A stretch of 16,462 nucleotides of DNA from Methanosarcinales archaeon (GCA_025464275.1 JAODGR010000039.1:1-16462), one strand, 5' to 3'. Numbered from the stretch's first letter, positions 7,171 to 14,396 are shown. Numbers and translations are program-made. Notes: generated from the sequence alone by a model not told the origin.

Positions 7171-8196
7171 ATGGAGAACGGGGATAAAGGACCAATCCAC
7201 GCGGAGGTGGAGTATTTCAACTCCAGATTGGCGGAATTAATAGAAGAGCGAACACGTAGCAGGAGCAATAAGCTTCTATATGATGCACTATCCTATATAA
7301 AGGATACAGGGGGCAAGCGACTTCGACCCATCATCTGCATCCTCGCAGCCGAAGCGGTTGGGGGCTCACGCGAGAAGGCTCTCTCCACCGCCGTCGCCAT
7401 TGAATTGCTACATAATGCCACTCTGGTCCATGATGATATCATAGATGAGAATTACATAAGGAGGAGGACGCCATCCAATCCCGTGCGATTCGGCGCGAAG
7501 AATGCGATACTGATGGGTGACCTTCTGCTCGGGTTCTCCTGTGAGTTGCTCTCAGAATGTGGTGAGCCGGAGGTGGTGAAGGTGGTGATGAGCGCACTCG
7601 CTGATATAGCCCTGGGGCAGTACCGGGAGTTCTCACTCCGATTGCGAGACCTGAATGAGGTTACAGAGCGGGCATACATGGAGGTTGCGGAATTGAAGAC
7701 CGCTTCCGCTTTCATGGCGAGTGCGGAGGCGGGTGCCATGCTCGGCTGCGGCAGTGAGATAGAACTTGAGAATCTCCGCAATTATGGTAAGAACCTGGGT
7801 CTGGCATTCCAGATTCAGGATGATATACTTGATATCTGCGGCGACCCGGCGAAGACCGGGAAACCAGTGGGTCTGGATATAAAGAATAGGGAACGAACCA
7901 TCATTGTTATTCACGCATTGAATCACTCCAGCAATGCAGATAGAGCATACATAGAGGGTATCATGTCAGGAGGTGGTGAGGTCACCGGTGCAGAGATGGA
8001 GCATCTCAGGGAGATATTCATCCACTCACATTCGATTCGATATGCAATCGCATTATCAAAAGGGCTGATAATGGATGCGAAGCGCAATCTGGATATCCTG
8101 GAGGACTCAGAGGCGAAGTATAAACTCCACATGATTGCTGAGCGGGTATCGGCGAGGATAGAAGAGCAGATACAGGAGGATTATATGAGAAGATAG
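7171..8196 (+). CDS. Trans-polyprenyl diphosphate synthase, probably long-chain
   Basis: A 341-residue isoprenyl diphosphate synthase. It has GGKRLRP (47-53), the first aspartate motif HDDIIDEN (DDIID at 88-92) followed by RRR, the KTAS segment (176-179) and the second aspartate motif QIQDDILD (214-221), then the GKP and basic residues expected after it. These enzymes condense isopentenyl diphosphate onto allylic diphosphates. The fifth residue before DDxxD is alanine (A83), where archaeal geranylgeranyl synthases usually have a large aromatic residue. The context HNATLVHDD resembles bacterial octaprenyl/heptaprenyl enzymes. I infer a product longer than C20, perhaps a quinone or methanophenazine tail. 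A short-chain synthase for lipids would then be elsewhere. Product length cannot be fixed from sequence alone. Confidence 0.9.
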   Translation: MENGDKGPIHAEVEYFNSRLAELIEERTRSRSNKLLYDALSYIKDTGGKRLRPIICILAAEAVGGSREKALSTAVAIELLHNATLVHDDIIDENYIRRRTPSNPVRFGAKNAILMGDLLLGFSCELLSECGEPEVVKVVMSALADIALGQYREFSLRLRDLNEVTERAYMEVAELKTASAFMASAEAGAMLGCGSEIELENLRNYGKNLGLAFQIQDDILDICGDPAKTGKPVGLDIKNRERTIIVIHALNHSSNADRAYIEGIMSGGGEVTGAEMEHLREIFIHSHSIRYAIALSKGLIMDAKRNLDILEDSEAKYKLHMIAERVSARIEEQIQEDYMRR

Positions 8197-8321
8197 CTGC
8201 TCTACATCTCACTCATCTCCAACATTCCCTCATCCCCCCTTCACCCTCACCTCCCGCACCTTCCCGCGCGAAGTTGCGCGATACTGCTATTATATATAGC
8301 TTTCCCTATCTTAAACAAAAG

Positions 8322-8330
8322 TTATAAATG
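8322..8330 (+). promoter_or_regulatory. TATA box upstream of the PEF-CTERM surface gene
   Basis: TTATAAATG is preceded by an A-rich stretch that could be a BRE. A start site ~25 bases downstream would fall near 8350, at the first hairpin, and would create an unusually long (~170-base) 5' leader. Confidence 0.5.
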
Positions 8331-8348
8331 TATCGAATTATTATTTCA

Positions 8349-8402
8349 ACACCATGAAACAAAACTGGTGGTGTGAGCCCGTGCAATGGCGTACAGGGCT
8401 TA
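8349..8402 (+). ncRNA. Candidate structured leader or small RNA: two adjacent hairpins
   Basis: ACACCA (8349-8354) pairs with TGGTGT (8369-8374). Directly after it, a longer stem runs 8374-8402: UGAGCCCGUGC pairs with GUAC-A-GGGCUUA, giving about 11 pairs with two G-U wobbles and one bulged A around the loop AAUGGC. Only one of the two stems can use base 8374. I do not recognise a known riboswitch. The structure is predicted by eye only. Confidence 0.35.
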
Positions 8403-8522
8403 AAATTGCATTACAACTGCTAAAAAAAGCTTAATTTTAAAAATATTGCATATATGAAAAGCTTTTAATGCTCCAAGCCCGTATTATGGAGAATGGAGAT
8501 AAATAGTTAGGAGGTGATGAGT

Positions 8523-8807
8523 ATGATAGGATGGAAAGGGAACATGACAGAACTAAACCCGCCGCTGAGCCTGTGCGGAGTGCTGCTCTCGCTCTCTATC
8601 TCTATACTGCTACTGGCAGCTGTTATAACTCCTGCAGTCGCAGCAGAGTACACCATCGATGGCGACCTCGACGACTGGGGTGTGAACCCCTCCAATAATA
8701 GCTGGGATGCAGCCCCACCCGCTCTTAGTGTTTATGAGAACTGGCGCCCAGTGGACCTACTTCTACTGGCTCAAATCACAATCCGGGGATTGAACAGTGC
8801 GACATAG
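8523..8807 (+). CDS. PEF-CTERM surface protein, N-terminal part (frameshifted)
   Basis: Start ATG 8523 is five bases after GGAGGTGA (8510-8517). The product has a signal peptide with a hydrophobic stretch (about residues 17-40) ending in AVAA. The mature start, IDGDLDDWGV, is typical of archaeal PEF-CTERM proteins. After VYENWRP the frame drifts into unrelated sequence (VDLLLLAQ...) and stops at 8805-8807. The true continuation is in another frame, open from 8738, reading PSGPTSTGSNHNPG and then EQCDIEAMY. Adding one C to the CCC run at 8747-8749 would join the two as ENWRPSGPT. The gene is therefore disrupted by a one-base loss, either real or a sequence error. The protein is expected outside the cell. 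Confidence 0.75.
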   Translation: MIGWKGNMTELNPPLSLCGVLLSLSISILLLAAVITPAVAAEYTIDGDLDDWGVNPSNNSWDAAPPALSVYENWRPVDLLLLAQITIRGLNSAT

Positions 8808-8812
8808 AGGCG

Positions 8813-9427
8813 ATGTATGCCGCAGATGGCGGAGCATATATCTATTTCGCTATCATCACTTCGATGCCACCCGAAGGGTACAATTACACCTGGTGGGGGG
8901 ATTGGAATCAGTATCATCTTATACCCGGTGACTTAGCACTGAATCTGGACGCTGACTCCAGTACAGGAGACTGCGGGTATGAATATGGTATAAAACTGAC
9001 GAATGACAGTCGAACGATAGAAGGTGAAATAGGTGACGTCTTCTACATGCCAGACTGGGAAAAAATCAGTCCGGATAACATATCTCAGAACTATATGGTA
9101 AACTTCAGTAACATGGTTGATAACAGCAGCGCTGGCACCAAGACCGGACACGCAGAGATTGTCTATACACACTACACAGACTGGCCTGAGGATAACGGCG
9201 CTCCGAATTACGTGATTGAGATGAGAGTACCGAAGGAAGCGCTGGGCATTTACGGCAATGGCACCGCGGATTTACTGGCTACTGTGAGCTGTACCAATGA
9301 CGCACTAATGATTGAGAACTTCAGTTATACTCCTGTGCCGGAGTTCGCCACCATAGCAGTGCCATTAGCAATGACACTCGGGCTGTTCTACTACTATCGG
9401 AGGAAGCGGCAGAAGAGGGAAGGGTGA
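8813..9427 (+). CDS. PEF-CTERM surface protein, C-terminal part with sorting signal (frameshifted)
   Basis: This continues the preceding fragment. Its frame is open from 8738, and 8813 is only the first internal ATG. Residues 1-170 form a beta-rich domain (AMYAADGGAYIYFAI, GDLALNLDADSSTGD) resembling CBM9/DOMON-like surface domains. The C-terminus is a textbook PEF-CTERM tail: VPEFATIAVPLAMTLGLF followed by the basic cluster RRKRQKR. Such tails are recognised by an archaeosortase-type membrane transpeptidase, which cuts near PEF and attaches the protein to the cell surface. No sortase gene is in the window. If the frameshift is real, the sorting tail is not translated together with the signal peptide. 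If it is an error, the intact protein is about 300 residues. Confidence 0.8.
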   Translation: MYAADGGAYIYFAIITSMPPEGYNYTWWGDWNQYHLIPGDLALNLDADSSTGDCGYEYGIKLTNDSRTIEGEIGDVFYMPDWEKISPDNISQNYMVNFSNMVDNSSAGTKTGHAEIVYTHYTDWPEDNGAPNYVIEMRVPKEALGIYGNGTADLLATVSCTNDALMIENFSYTPVPEFATIAVPLAMTLGLFYYYRRKRQKREG

Positions 9428-9502
9428 AATCTATAAATCTATCTTCCACACTCCTTCCCCTCTCATTCCTATTTAATCCTGTATTTATATTAGGAGTGGC
9501 TT

Positions 9503-10615
9503 GTGAGAGAAGAGGAGCTGGTCATTTCGGGAAAGTTCGTCTATGGCAGTGCATTCCACGATATAGAGGGGTATATAGTCATAAGAGATGGAGAGATAAA
9601 AGAGATAGGAGAGGATAGTGATAGTGGAGTGGATGGTACAATTAAGGGGTTCATCATCCCTTCCCCCGTCAATGCCCACACACACATCGGTGACTCAGTC
9701 TCAAAGGAGCCGGATATGGATTCCATACCACTGGAAGAGTTAGTGGGTCCGGGCGGGCTCAAAGAGCGAATACTGGCGGATACACCATACGAAGAGCTCA
9801 TGAATGCGATGAGTTCTACAATAGAAGATATCGCGGGCTGTGGTGTACAGCTGTTTGGTGACTTCCGTGAGGGTGGGCTCAGTGGTGTGAAGGCACTGGA
9901 ATCGGCTTTCCAGAGGAGCGGTGCAAGATCTCGATTGAAGATGAAGGTATTTGGCAGACCCGGGTCACCCGATGAGGGCGATATATCTGCACTGCTTGAG
10001 GCTGTGGACGGGATAGGAATGAGCAGTACGGCAGACTACAACTGGAATAAACTCAGTGACCTGGCTGCGCAGGCACGTAGCAGTGGTAAGCTCTTCGCAC
10101 TCCATGCTGGCGAGCGAGACGCTATGGATATAGAGGCTGCAATAGAGCTTGAACCTGATTTCCTGGTTCATCTGACGAAGGCATCGGAGCGGCACTTCCA
10201 GCAGATGTACGACAGGGATATCGGTGCGGTGATCTGTCTCAGGTCCAATATAGTGACGGGTGTGGGGATACCGCCGTTACGCCAGATGCTCGATTCCGGC
10301 TTGACTGTGGGTGTCGGCACAGATAATGTAATGCTCAATTCACCCGACATCTTCCGTGAGATGGAGTTCATATCCAAGCTACTCAGAATAGATGAGCGTG
10401 AGATATTGAAGCTGTGCACCTGGAATTCAGCCCGGATAATGAAGGAGGATAAGGTGGGCGTGATAGAGGAGGGTATGAAAGCGAACCTGACAGTGATAAG
10501 AGCAGATACACCAAATATGAGATGGATAAGGAACTGGGTGAGGGGAGTGGTGCGAAGAGCAACACGCCATGATATAGGTGCTATACTGTATGAGGGAGTG
10601 CCGTACAGCCCATAG
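9503..10615 (+). CDS. Amidohydrolase-superfamily deaminase (COG0402-like), possible SAH/5'-deoxyadenosine deaminase
   Basis: A 370-residue amidohydrolase starting at GTG 9503, six bases after AGGAG. A short beta-rich N-terminal part (VISGKFVYG...) precedes the metal-binding NAHTH (H59, H61). Further ligands and catalytic residues are H201 and E204 in LHAGE, H223 in FLVHLTKAS, SNI near 250, and D274 in GVGTDN. This pattern fits cytosine-deaminase/chlorohydrolase-type enzymes that hydrolyse amino groups from purine or triazine rings. It faces adenosylhomocysteinase tail to tail, 29 bases apart. In Methanocaldococcus a COG0402 deaminase (DadD) and an AhcY homologue act on S-adenosylhomocysteine via S-inosylhomocysteine. 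I infer a similar substrate, but the protein is shorter than most DadD proteins and the assignment is uncertain. Confidence 0.8.
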   Translation: MREEELVISGKFVYGSAFHDIEGYIVIRDGEIKEIGEDSDSGVDGTIKGFIIPSPVNAHTHIGDSVSKEPDMDSIPLEELVGPGGLKERILADTPYEELMNAMSSTIEDIAGCGVQLFGDFREGGLSGVKALESAFQRSGARSRLKMKVFGRPGSPDEGDISALLEAVDGIGMSSTADYNWNKLSDLAAQARSSGKLFALHAGERDAMDIEAAIELEPDFLVHLTKASERHFQQMYDRDIGAVICLRSNIVTGVGIPPLRQMLDSGLTVGVGTDNVMLNSPDIFREMEFISKLLRIDEREILKLCTWNSARIMKEDKVGVIEEGMKANLTVIRADTPNMRWIRNWVRGVVRRATRHDIGAILYEGVPYSP

Positions 10616-10644
10616 CCCCTGATTATCCCGGCTTGTTATGCTCT

Positions 10645-11901
10645 CTATGTGCCCGGTTCCCATGATTCCAGATATTCACGCTGCTCGGCTGTCAGTTCCT
10701 CCAGCTCTATATTCAGCGATCTCAGTTTCAATCTCGCCACCTCATCATCTATCTCCTTTGGAACCGGGTATACCGCATTATCGAGCTGCTCATGGTTCTC
10801 TATGATATATCGAACGCACAAAGCCTGATTCGCGAAGCTCATATCCATCACCTCCGGCGGATGCCCGTAGGCAGCTGTGAGATTCACTATCCGCCCCTCT
10901 GAGAGTAGATACAGCTTCCTGTTATCTTTCAGCCGATATTCCACCACGTTATCCTTTATCTGCCGTTTATCCACCGCTAACTGCTCCAGCTCCTCCACGT
11001 TTATCTCCACATCGAAGTGCCCGGCATTGGCGAGGATAGCGCCATCCTTCATCAACCTGAAATGTTCACCCCTTATCACAGAGGTATCACCGGTTACGGT
11101 GATGAAGAGGTCACCTATCCTGGCTGCTTCACGCATGGGCATCACCCTATAGCCGTCCATAACCGCTTCCAGCGCCTTCCTCGGATTCGTCTCCACCACG
11201 ACCACGGAAGAGCCGAGCCCTCTCGCTCTCAATGCCACTCCTCGTCCACACCACCCGTAGCCAGCCACCACCACCACGCGACCGGCGAGGAGGATGTTTG
11301 TTGCATTCATTATCCCGTGCAGGGTTGATTGCCCGGTACCGTAACGATTATCGAACATCATCTTCGTCTCCGCGTCGTTGACGGCGATAACAGGGAAGCC
11401 GAGCTCACCGTCCCTTGCCCGCGCGCGATGCCTTATCACGCCCGTGGTGGTCTCTTCACATCCCCCCTTCACCGATGACGCCACTCCCGCGGCATGGATT
11501 GCTGTGATGGCATCACCACCGTCATCGAGTACCACATCGGGCTCTATCTTGAGCGCTTCATTTATGCAGTTGTAATATTCCGCCTCGGTCTCACCACGGA
11601 ATGCATAGGTGCTTATGCCCCTGGCAGCCAGTGCAGCCGCTACATCATCCTGGGTGGAGAGTGGATTGGCAGCAGTAAGAGCAATATCCGCGCCACCCGC
11701 TCTCAAAGTGAGTATGAGGTTCGCAGTCTCCACGGTGACATGAAGACATGCCATGATTCTCACATTCTCCAGTGGCTTCTCACGCTCGTATCGCTCCCTT
11801 ATCAGGCTGAGAACCGGCATTCGCCCGCTTGCCCACTCTATTCGCCTCTCTCCTGACTCTGCGAGCTCTATATCCCTCACTATATAATCCTCTCTCTTCA
11901 T
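10645..11901 (-). CDS. ahcY: Adenosylhomocysteinase (S-adenosyl- or S-inosylhomocysteine hydrolase)
   Basis: A 418-residue protein. Recognisable segments are ACLHVTVETANL (51-62), ALTAANPLSTQDD (74-86), GGCEETTTGV (147-155), AVNDAETKMMFDN (173-185), GTGQSTLHGI (188-197) and the NAD-binding GYGWCGRG (214-221). It then reads NAGHFDVEI and LTAAYGHPPEVMDMSFANQAL. The C-terminus (LTAEQREYLESWEPGT) is the archaeal type and lacks the bacterial/eukaryotic HYRY ending. The enzyme splits S-adenosylhomocysteine to adenosine and homocysteine, restoring the methyl cycle. In some methanogens the homologue prefers S-inosylhomocysteine, which fits the adjacent deaminase. Its ATG lies 24-31 bases from the TATA element at 11925-11932 read in reverse, so the mRNA may be nearly leaderless. 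Confidence 0.96.
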   Translation of the reverse strand: MKREDYIVRDIELAESGERRIEWASGRMPVLSLIRERYEREKPLENVRIMACLHVTVETANLILTLRAGGADIALTAANPLSTQDDVAAALAARGISTYAFRGETEAEYYNCINEALKIEPDVVLDDGGDAITAIHAAGVASSVKGGCEETTTGVIRHRARARDGELGFPVIAVNDAETKMMFDNRYGTGQSTLHGIMNATNILLAGRVVVVAGYGWCGRGVALRARGLGSSVVVVETNPRKALEAVMDGYRVMPMREAARIGDLFITVTGDTSVIRGEHFRLMKDGAILANAGHFDVEINVEELEQLAVDKRQIKDNVVEYRLKDNRKLYLLSEGRIVNLTAAYGHPPEVMDMSFANQALCVRYIIENHEQLDNAVYPVPKEIDDEVARLKLRSLNIELEELTAEQREYLESWEPGT

Positions 11902-11924
11902 AGAGGGATGGTTATGAAGTCCGC

Positions 11925-11932
11925 TATAAAAA
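11925..11932. promoter_or_regulatory. TATA element in the ahcY/rpoF divergent promoter
   Basis: TATAAAAA lies between the divergent starts. On the plus strand it would give rpoF a ~35-base leader. On the minus strand the same bases (TTTTTATAG) are at leaderless distance from ahcY. I see no second clear TATA box in the 89-base spacer. Confidence 0.5.
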
Positions 11933-11990
11933 GGTTTTTATTTTACCATGCTCTTAACGAGGAATAGGAGAGGGGTAAGAAAAGGAGGAG

Positions 11991-12380
11991 ATGATAGTAA
12001 AGGAGATATTAAATGAGGAGATTTTAACACTTGCAGAAGCCAGGGAGATACTCCTGACTCTCACTGCGAGTATGAAGGATGAGGATGAGGATAAGGATAA
12101 GGAGGCGGGAGGAGAAGAGGAGGAGGAAGCCATAAGATACGAGCAGAGGAAAGCCCTGGAGCACACCTCAAAATTCGCTAAACTCAGTGCGAGCGATGCA
12201 AAAGCGCTTGTAAGTGAGCTCATGGAGTTAGAGAAGATGAACGAGAAGATAGCTATCCGGATTGCCGATTTGATGCCCTACAGCAGGAACGAAGTGAGAG
12301 CGATCTATGCTAAGGAGCAATTTACACTCTCGGAAGAGGATATAGAGGCGATACTCGATTGCGTAGCCCGGTACAGGTAA
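11991..12380 (+). CDS. rpoF: DNA-directed RNA polymerase subunit F (Rpb4)
   Basis: A 129-residue protein with the archaeal Rpb4 pattern: MIVKEILNEEILTLAEAREIL, RYEQRKALEHTSKFAKLS, IRIADLMPYSRNEVRAIYAKE and FTLSEEDIEAIL. With RpoE (Rpb7) it forms the stalk of archaeal RNA polymerase, which binds nascent RNA. Residues 29-46 are an acidic low-complexity insertion (DEDEDKDKEAGGEEEEE) not usual for the family and probably disordered. Its position before the DUF655 gene is the ancestral archaeal order. The usual upstream partner, ribosomal protein L21e, has been replaced by the divergent ahcY. Purine-rich GGAGG (11984-11988) precedes the ATG. Confidence 0.92.
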   Translation: MIVKEILNEEILTLAEAREILLTLTASMKDEDEDKDKEAGGEEEEEAIRYEQRKALEHTSKFAKLSASDAKALVSELMELEKMNEKIAIRIADLMPYSRNEVRAIYAKEQFTLSEEDIEAILDCVARYR

Positions 12381-12461
12381 TAGCGAAGATAAGCGCGCTG
12401 AAATGACCGCTTCGGGTCTGAGTTCGAATTTGAGTTCATAGAGTGGGGAGGGGGAGATAGG

Positions 12462-13070
12462 ATGAGAGAGCATGCCAGGCGAGGGGGGAGGCAGAGTACA
12501 GGTGGTAAGAACAGGGGTGAGAAACGTGAGACTTATGCACGTGTCCTCGATTATCTACCCTACGGGCATCTCGATGACTCCCGACCGGTATATCAGAAGA
12601 AGCCACTGGTACAGGCGATAGGAGAGGAGCGATTTGTCCTGATGGAACTCTCGCCGAAGAGGAACAAGATACCAGCTGTTCATGACCGCGTGTATATAGG
12701 TGAAGGCACACGGGAGGTGATAGACCATGTGGTGAAGAAACTGAGATACGATGAGCTGACACAGACGGCGAAGGTGGAGCTGAGGTATGTGATCGAGGAG
12801 ATAGTGAAGAGTGATGAAGCACGATTCATTAAGGTGTTCAACGATGCAAGACCGATCACCACACGATTACACACCCTTGACCTCTTTCCTGGTATAGGGA
12901 AGAAATTGATGTGGGCGATACTGGAGGAGAGGGAGAAGGGACCTTTCAAGAGCTTTGATGACCTCACAAAGAGGGTTAAAGGGCTTTATCATCCTGAGAA
13001 GATAATAGCGAGACGAATAGAGGATGAGATCAGGGATGAGAGTGTGAAATACAAGCTCTTCATCCTGTGA
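12462..13070 (+). CDS. DUF655 family predicted RNA-binding protein
   Basis: A 202-residue protein matching the archaeal DUF655 (COG1491) family. A basic, probably disordered N-terminus (1-20) is followed by ARVLDYLPYGHLDDSRP and an OB-like beta region (VQAIGEERFVLMEL, DRVYIGEG). Helices come next, and then a helix-hairpin-helix segment (139-175: LDLFPGIGKKLMWAILEERE). The family is linked by conserved gene order to rpoF and the rRNA dimethyladenosine transferase KsgA, suggesting a role in ribosomal RNA or transcription, but its function is not established. Here it follows rpoF with an 81-base gap; ksgA is absent and a tRNA on the other strand comes next. GGGGAGGGGGAG precedes the ATG. Confidence 0.9.
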   Translation: MREHARRGGRQSTGGKNRGEKRETYARVLDYLPYGHLDDSRPVYQKKPLVQAIGEERFVLMELSPKRNKIPAVHDRVYIGEGTREVIDHVVKKLRYDELTQTAKVELRYVIEEIVKSDEARFIKVFNDARPITTRLHTLDLFPGIGKKLMWAILEEREKGPFKSFDDLTKRVKGLYHPEKIIARRIEDEIRDESVKYKLFIL

Positions 13071-13093
13071 AAAGCACGCTCACACCCATACCA

Positions 13094-13177
13094 TGCGGGG
13101 GGTGGGATTTGAACCCACGTATCCCTGCGGAACAGGATCTTAAGTCCTGCGCCTTTGTCCTGCTCGGCTACCCCCGC
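13094..13177 (-). tRNA. tRNA-Leu(UAA)
   Basis: The reverse strand folds as a class II tRNA: acceptor GCGGGGG/CCCCCGC with discriminator A, anticodon loop CTTAAGA with TAA at 13142-13140, a long variable arm, and T arm GTGGG-TTCAAAT-CCCAC. The long variable arm and anticodon both indicate leucine (codon UUA). No intron is seen and no CCA is encoded. Confidence 0.95.
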
Positions 13178-13218
13178 ACGCCGCACACGCCACACACACC
13201 ATGCTAACCATAAAACAA

Positions 13219-13226
13219 TATTTAAA
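13219..13226. promoter_or_regulatory. TATA element between tRNA-Leu and the PurP-family gene
   Basis: TATTTAAA lies in the divergent spacer. Read forward, its predicted start site (~13250) is about 13 bases before the ATG at 13263. Read in reverse (TTTAAATA), it lies about 42 bases before the mature 5' end of tRNA-Leu, leaving a ~15-20 base 5' leader for RNase P. Confidence 0.45.
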
Positions 13227-13262
13227 AGAGAAGAAGCTTTTGTTTAGGTGTGTGATGCAGAG

Positions 13263-14396
13263 ATGATAGAACGGAGTGAGATAGAAGAAGTTCTGGCGGA
13301 TTACGACCTCGATAATGTGGTAGTAGGGGTGCTGGGCTCGCATTCCGCACTCGATGTCTGCGATGGTGCGAAGGAGGAGGGTTTCAGGACCATTGTGGTG
13401 GCAGAGAGAGGCAGGGAGGAGCTGTATACGAAATATTTCCAGTGTAGAGTGGTGAATGGCATGAAAAAAGGGATTGTGGACGAGCATCTGGTGCTGCCCA
13501 AATTCGCGGATATGATGAGTGAGAGGGTACAGAATGAACTCAGGTCACGAAATACCCTATTCGTGCCTAACCGCTCATTTGTGGTATATACCGGTATAGA
13601 CAATGTCGAGAATAGATTCAGAGTGCCGCTGGTGGGTAGCAGGGATATGCTGAGGATAGAAGAGAGGGAGGAGGAGAGGAGCTATTACTGGCTATGTAAA
13701 CGCGCGGGCATACCAACGCCGGAGGAGTACACCCCCGAGGATATAGACACACTGGTGATGGTGAAGCTGCCACATGCGGAGATGCGCCTCGAACGCGGCT
13801 TCTTCACCGCAAAAGACCGTGCTGAATACTATGAGAAGTCACAGCGATTGATAGAGAAGGGTATAATCACCGCTGATGACCTCGCGAATGCGCGAATTGA
13901 GCGGTACGTGATAGGTCCGGTATTCAACTTCGATTTCTTCTATTCGCCACTGGACGACGAGTTAGAGCTACTTGGCGTTGACTGGCGCTTTGAATCGAAT
14001 CTTGACGGGATGGTGAGGATACCGAGGGCACAGGAATTGCCGGATAAGCTGAAAGACCCCCTGATGATCGTCGTCGGGCATGCATCGGCGACACTGAGAG
14101 AGAGTCTCCTCAATCGTGTGATGAGCCTTGGGGAGAAGTTCGTGGCATCGGCGAAGGAGGAGTACTCAGCCGGCATAATAGGTCCCTTCTGCTTGCAGAC
14201 GATTGTAGATGAGAACATGGACTTCTGGGTCTATGACATCGCTACCAGAATAGGTGGGGGGACGAACATCCACATGTATAGCGGGCATCCATACGGTAAT
14301 ACGCTATTCAGGTCCAACATGAGCTCAGGTAGACGGCTCGCACTGGAGATAAGACGCGCCATCGCCATGGATATGGTGGATAAGATAGTCACGTGA
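13263..14396 (+). CDS. purP: PurP-family ATP-grasp ligase (FAICAR synthetase or its paralogue)
   Basis: A 377-residue archaeal PurP homologue. The N-terminal domain has LGSHSALDVCDGAKEEGFRT (24-43). VPNRSFVVYTGIDNVENRF (101-119) leads into the ATP-grasp region with ERYVIGPVFNFDFFYSPL, ELLGVDWRFESNLDGMVR, GIIGPFCLQTIV and ATRIGGGTN. PurP uses formate and ATP to formylate AICAR in archaeal purine synthesis. The segment that is KFPGARGGRGYF in Methanocaldococcus PurP is KLPHAEMRLERGFF here, as I recall for archaeal PurP paralogues of uncertain function. True AICAR formylation is therefore not assured. I prefer ATG 13263 because it matches the family N-terminus; an in-frame GTG at 13248 is possible. 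Its 3' end overlaps the next, convergent gene by eight bases. Confidence 0.88.
   Translation: MIERSEIEEVLADYDLDNVVVGVLGSHSALDVCDGAKEEGFRTIVVAERGREELYTKYFQCRVVNGMKKGIVDEHLVLPKFADMMSERVQNELRSRNTLFVPNRSFVVYTGIDNVENRFRVPLVGSRDMLRIEEREEERSYYWLCKRAGIPTPEEYTPEDIDTLVMVKLPHAEMRLERGFFTAKDRAEYYEKSQRLIEKGIITADDLANARIERYVIGPVFNFDFFYSPLDDELELLGVDWRFESNLDGMVRIPRAQELPDKLKDPLMIVVGHASATLRESLLNRVMSLGEKFVASAKEEYSAGIIGPFCLQTIVDENMDFWVYDIATRIGGGTNIHMYSGHPYGNTLFRSNMSSGRRLALEIRRAIAMDMVDKIVT

Larger units (their letters stand above)
8197..8522. other. 326-base intergenic spacer with promoter and structured leader
   Basis: I see no gene here. The first part (8197-8280) is pyrimidine-rich and ends in a small GC hairpin, CGCGC-GAAGTT-GCGCG. 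An AT-rich promoter area, two consecutive hairpins, an A/T-rich tract with an AAAAGCTTTT palindrome (8457-8466) and the ribosome binding site of the PEF-CTERM gene follow. Confidence 0.7.

Noticed and set aside
8341..8470. CRISPR repeat or IS200/IS605-type end in the long spacer
   Set aside because: There is no second repeat copy, no regular spacing and no transposase remnant nearby; only single hairpins are seen.
12989..13195. 68-residue minus-strand ORF over tRNA-Leu
   Set aside because: It reads RRDTWVQIPPPA-type residues, the common false translation of a tRNA gene.
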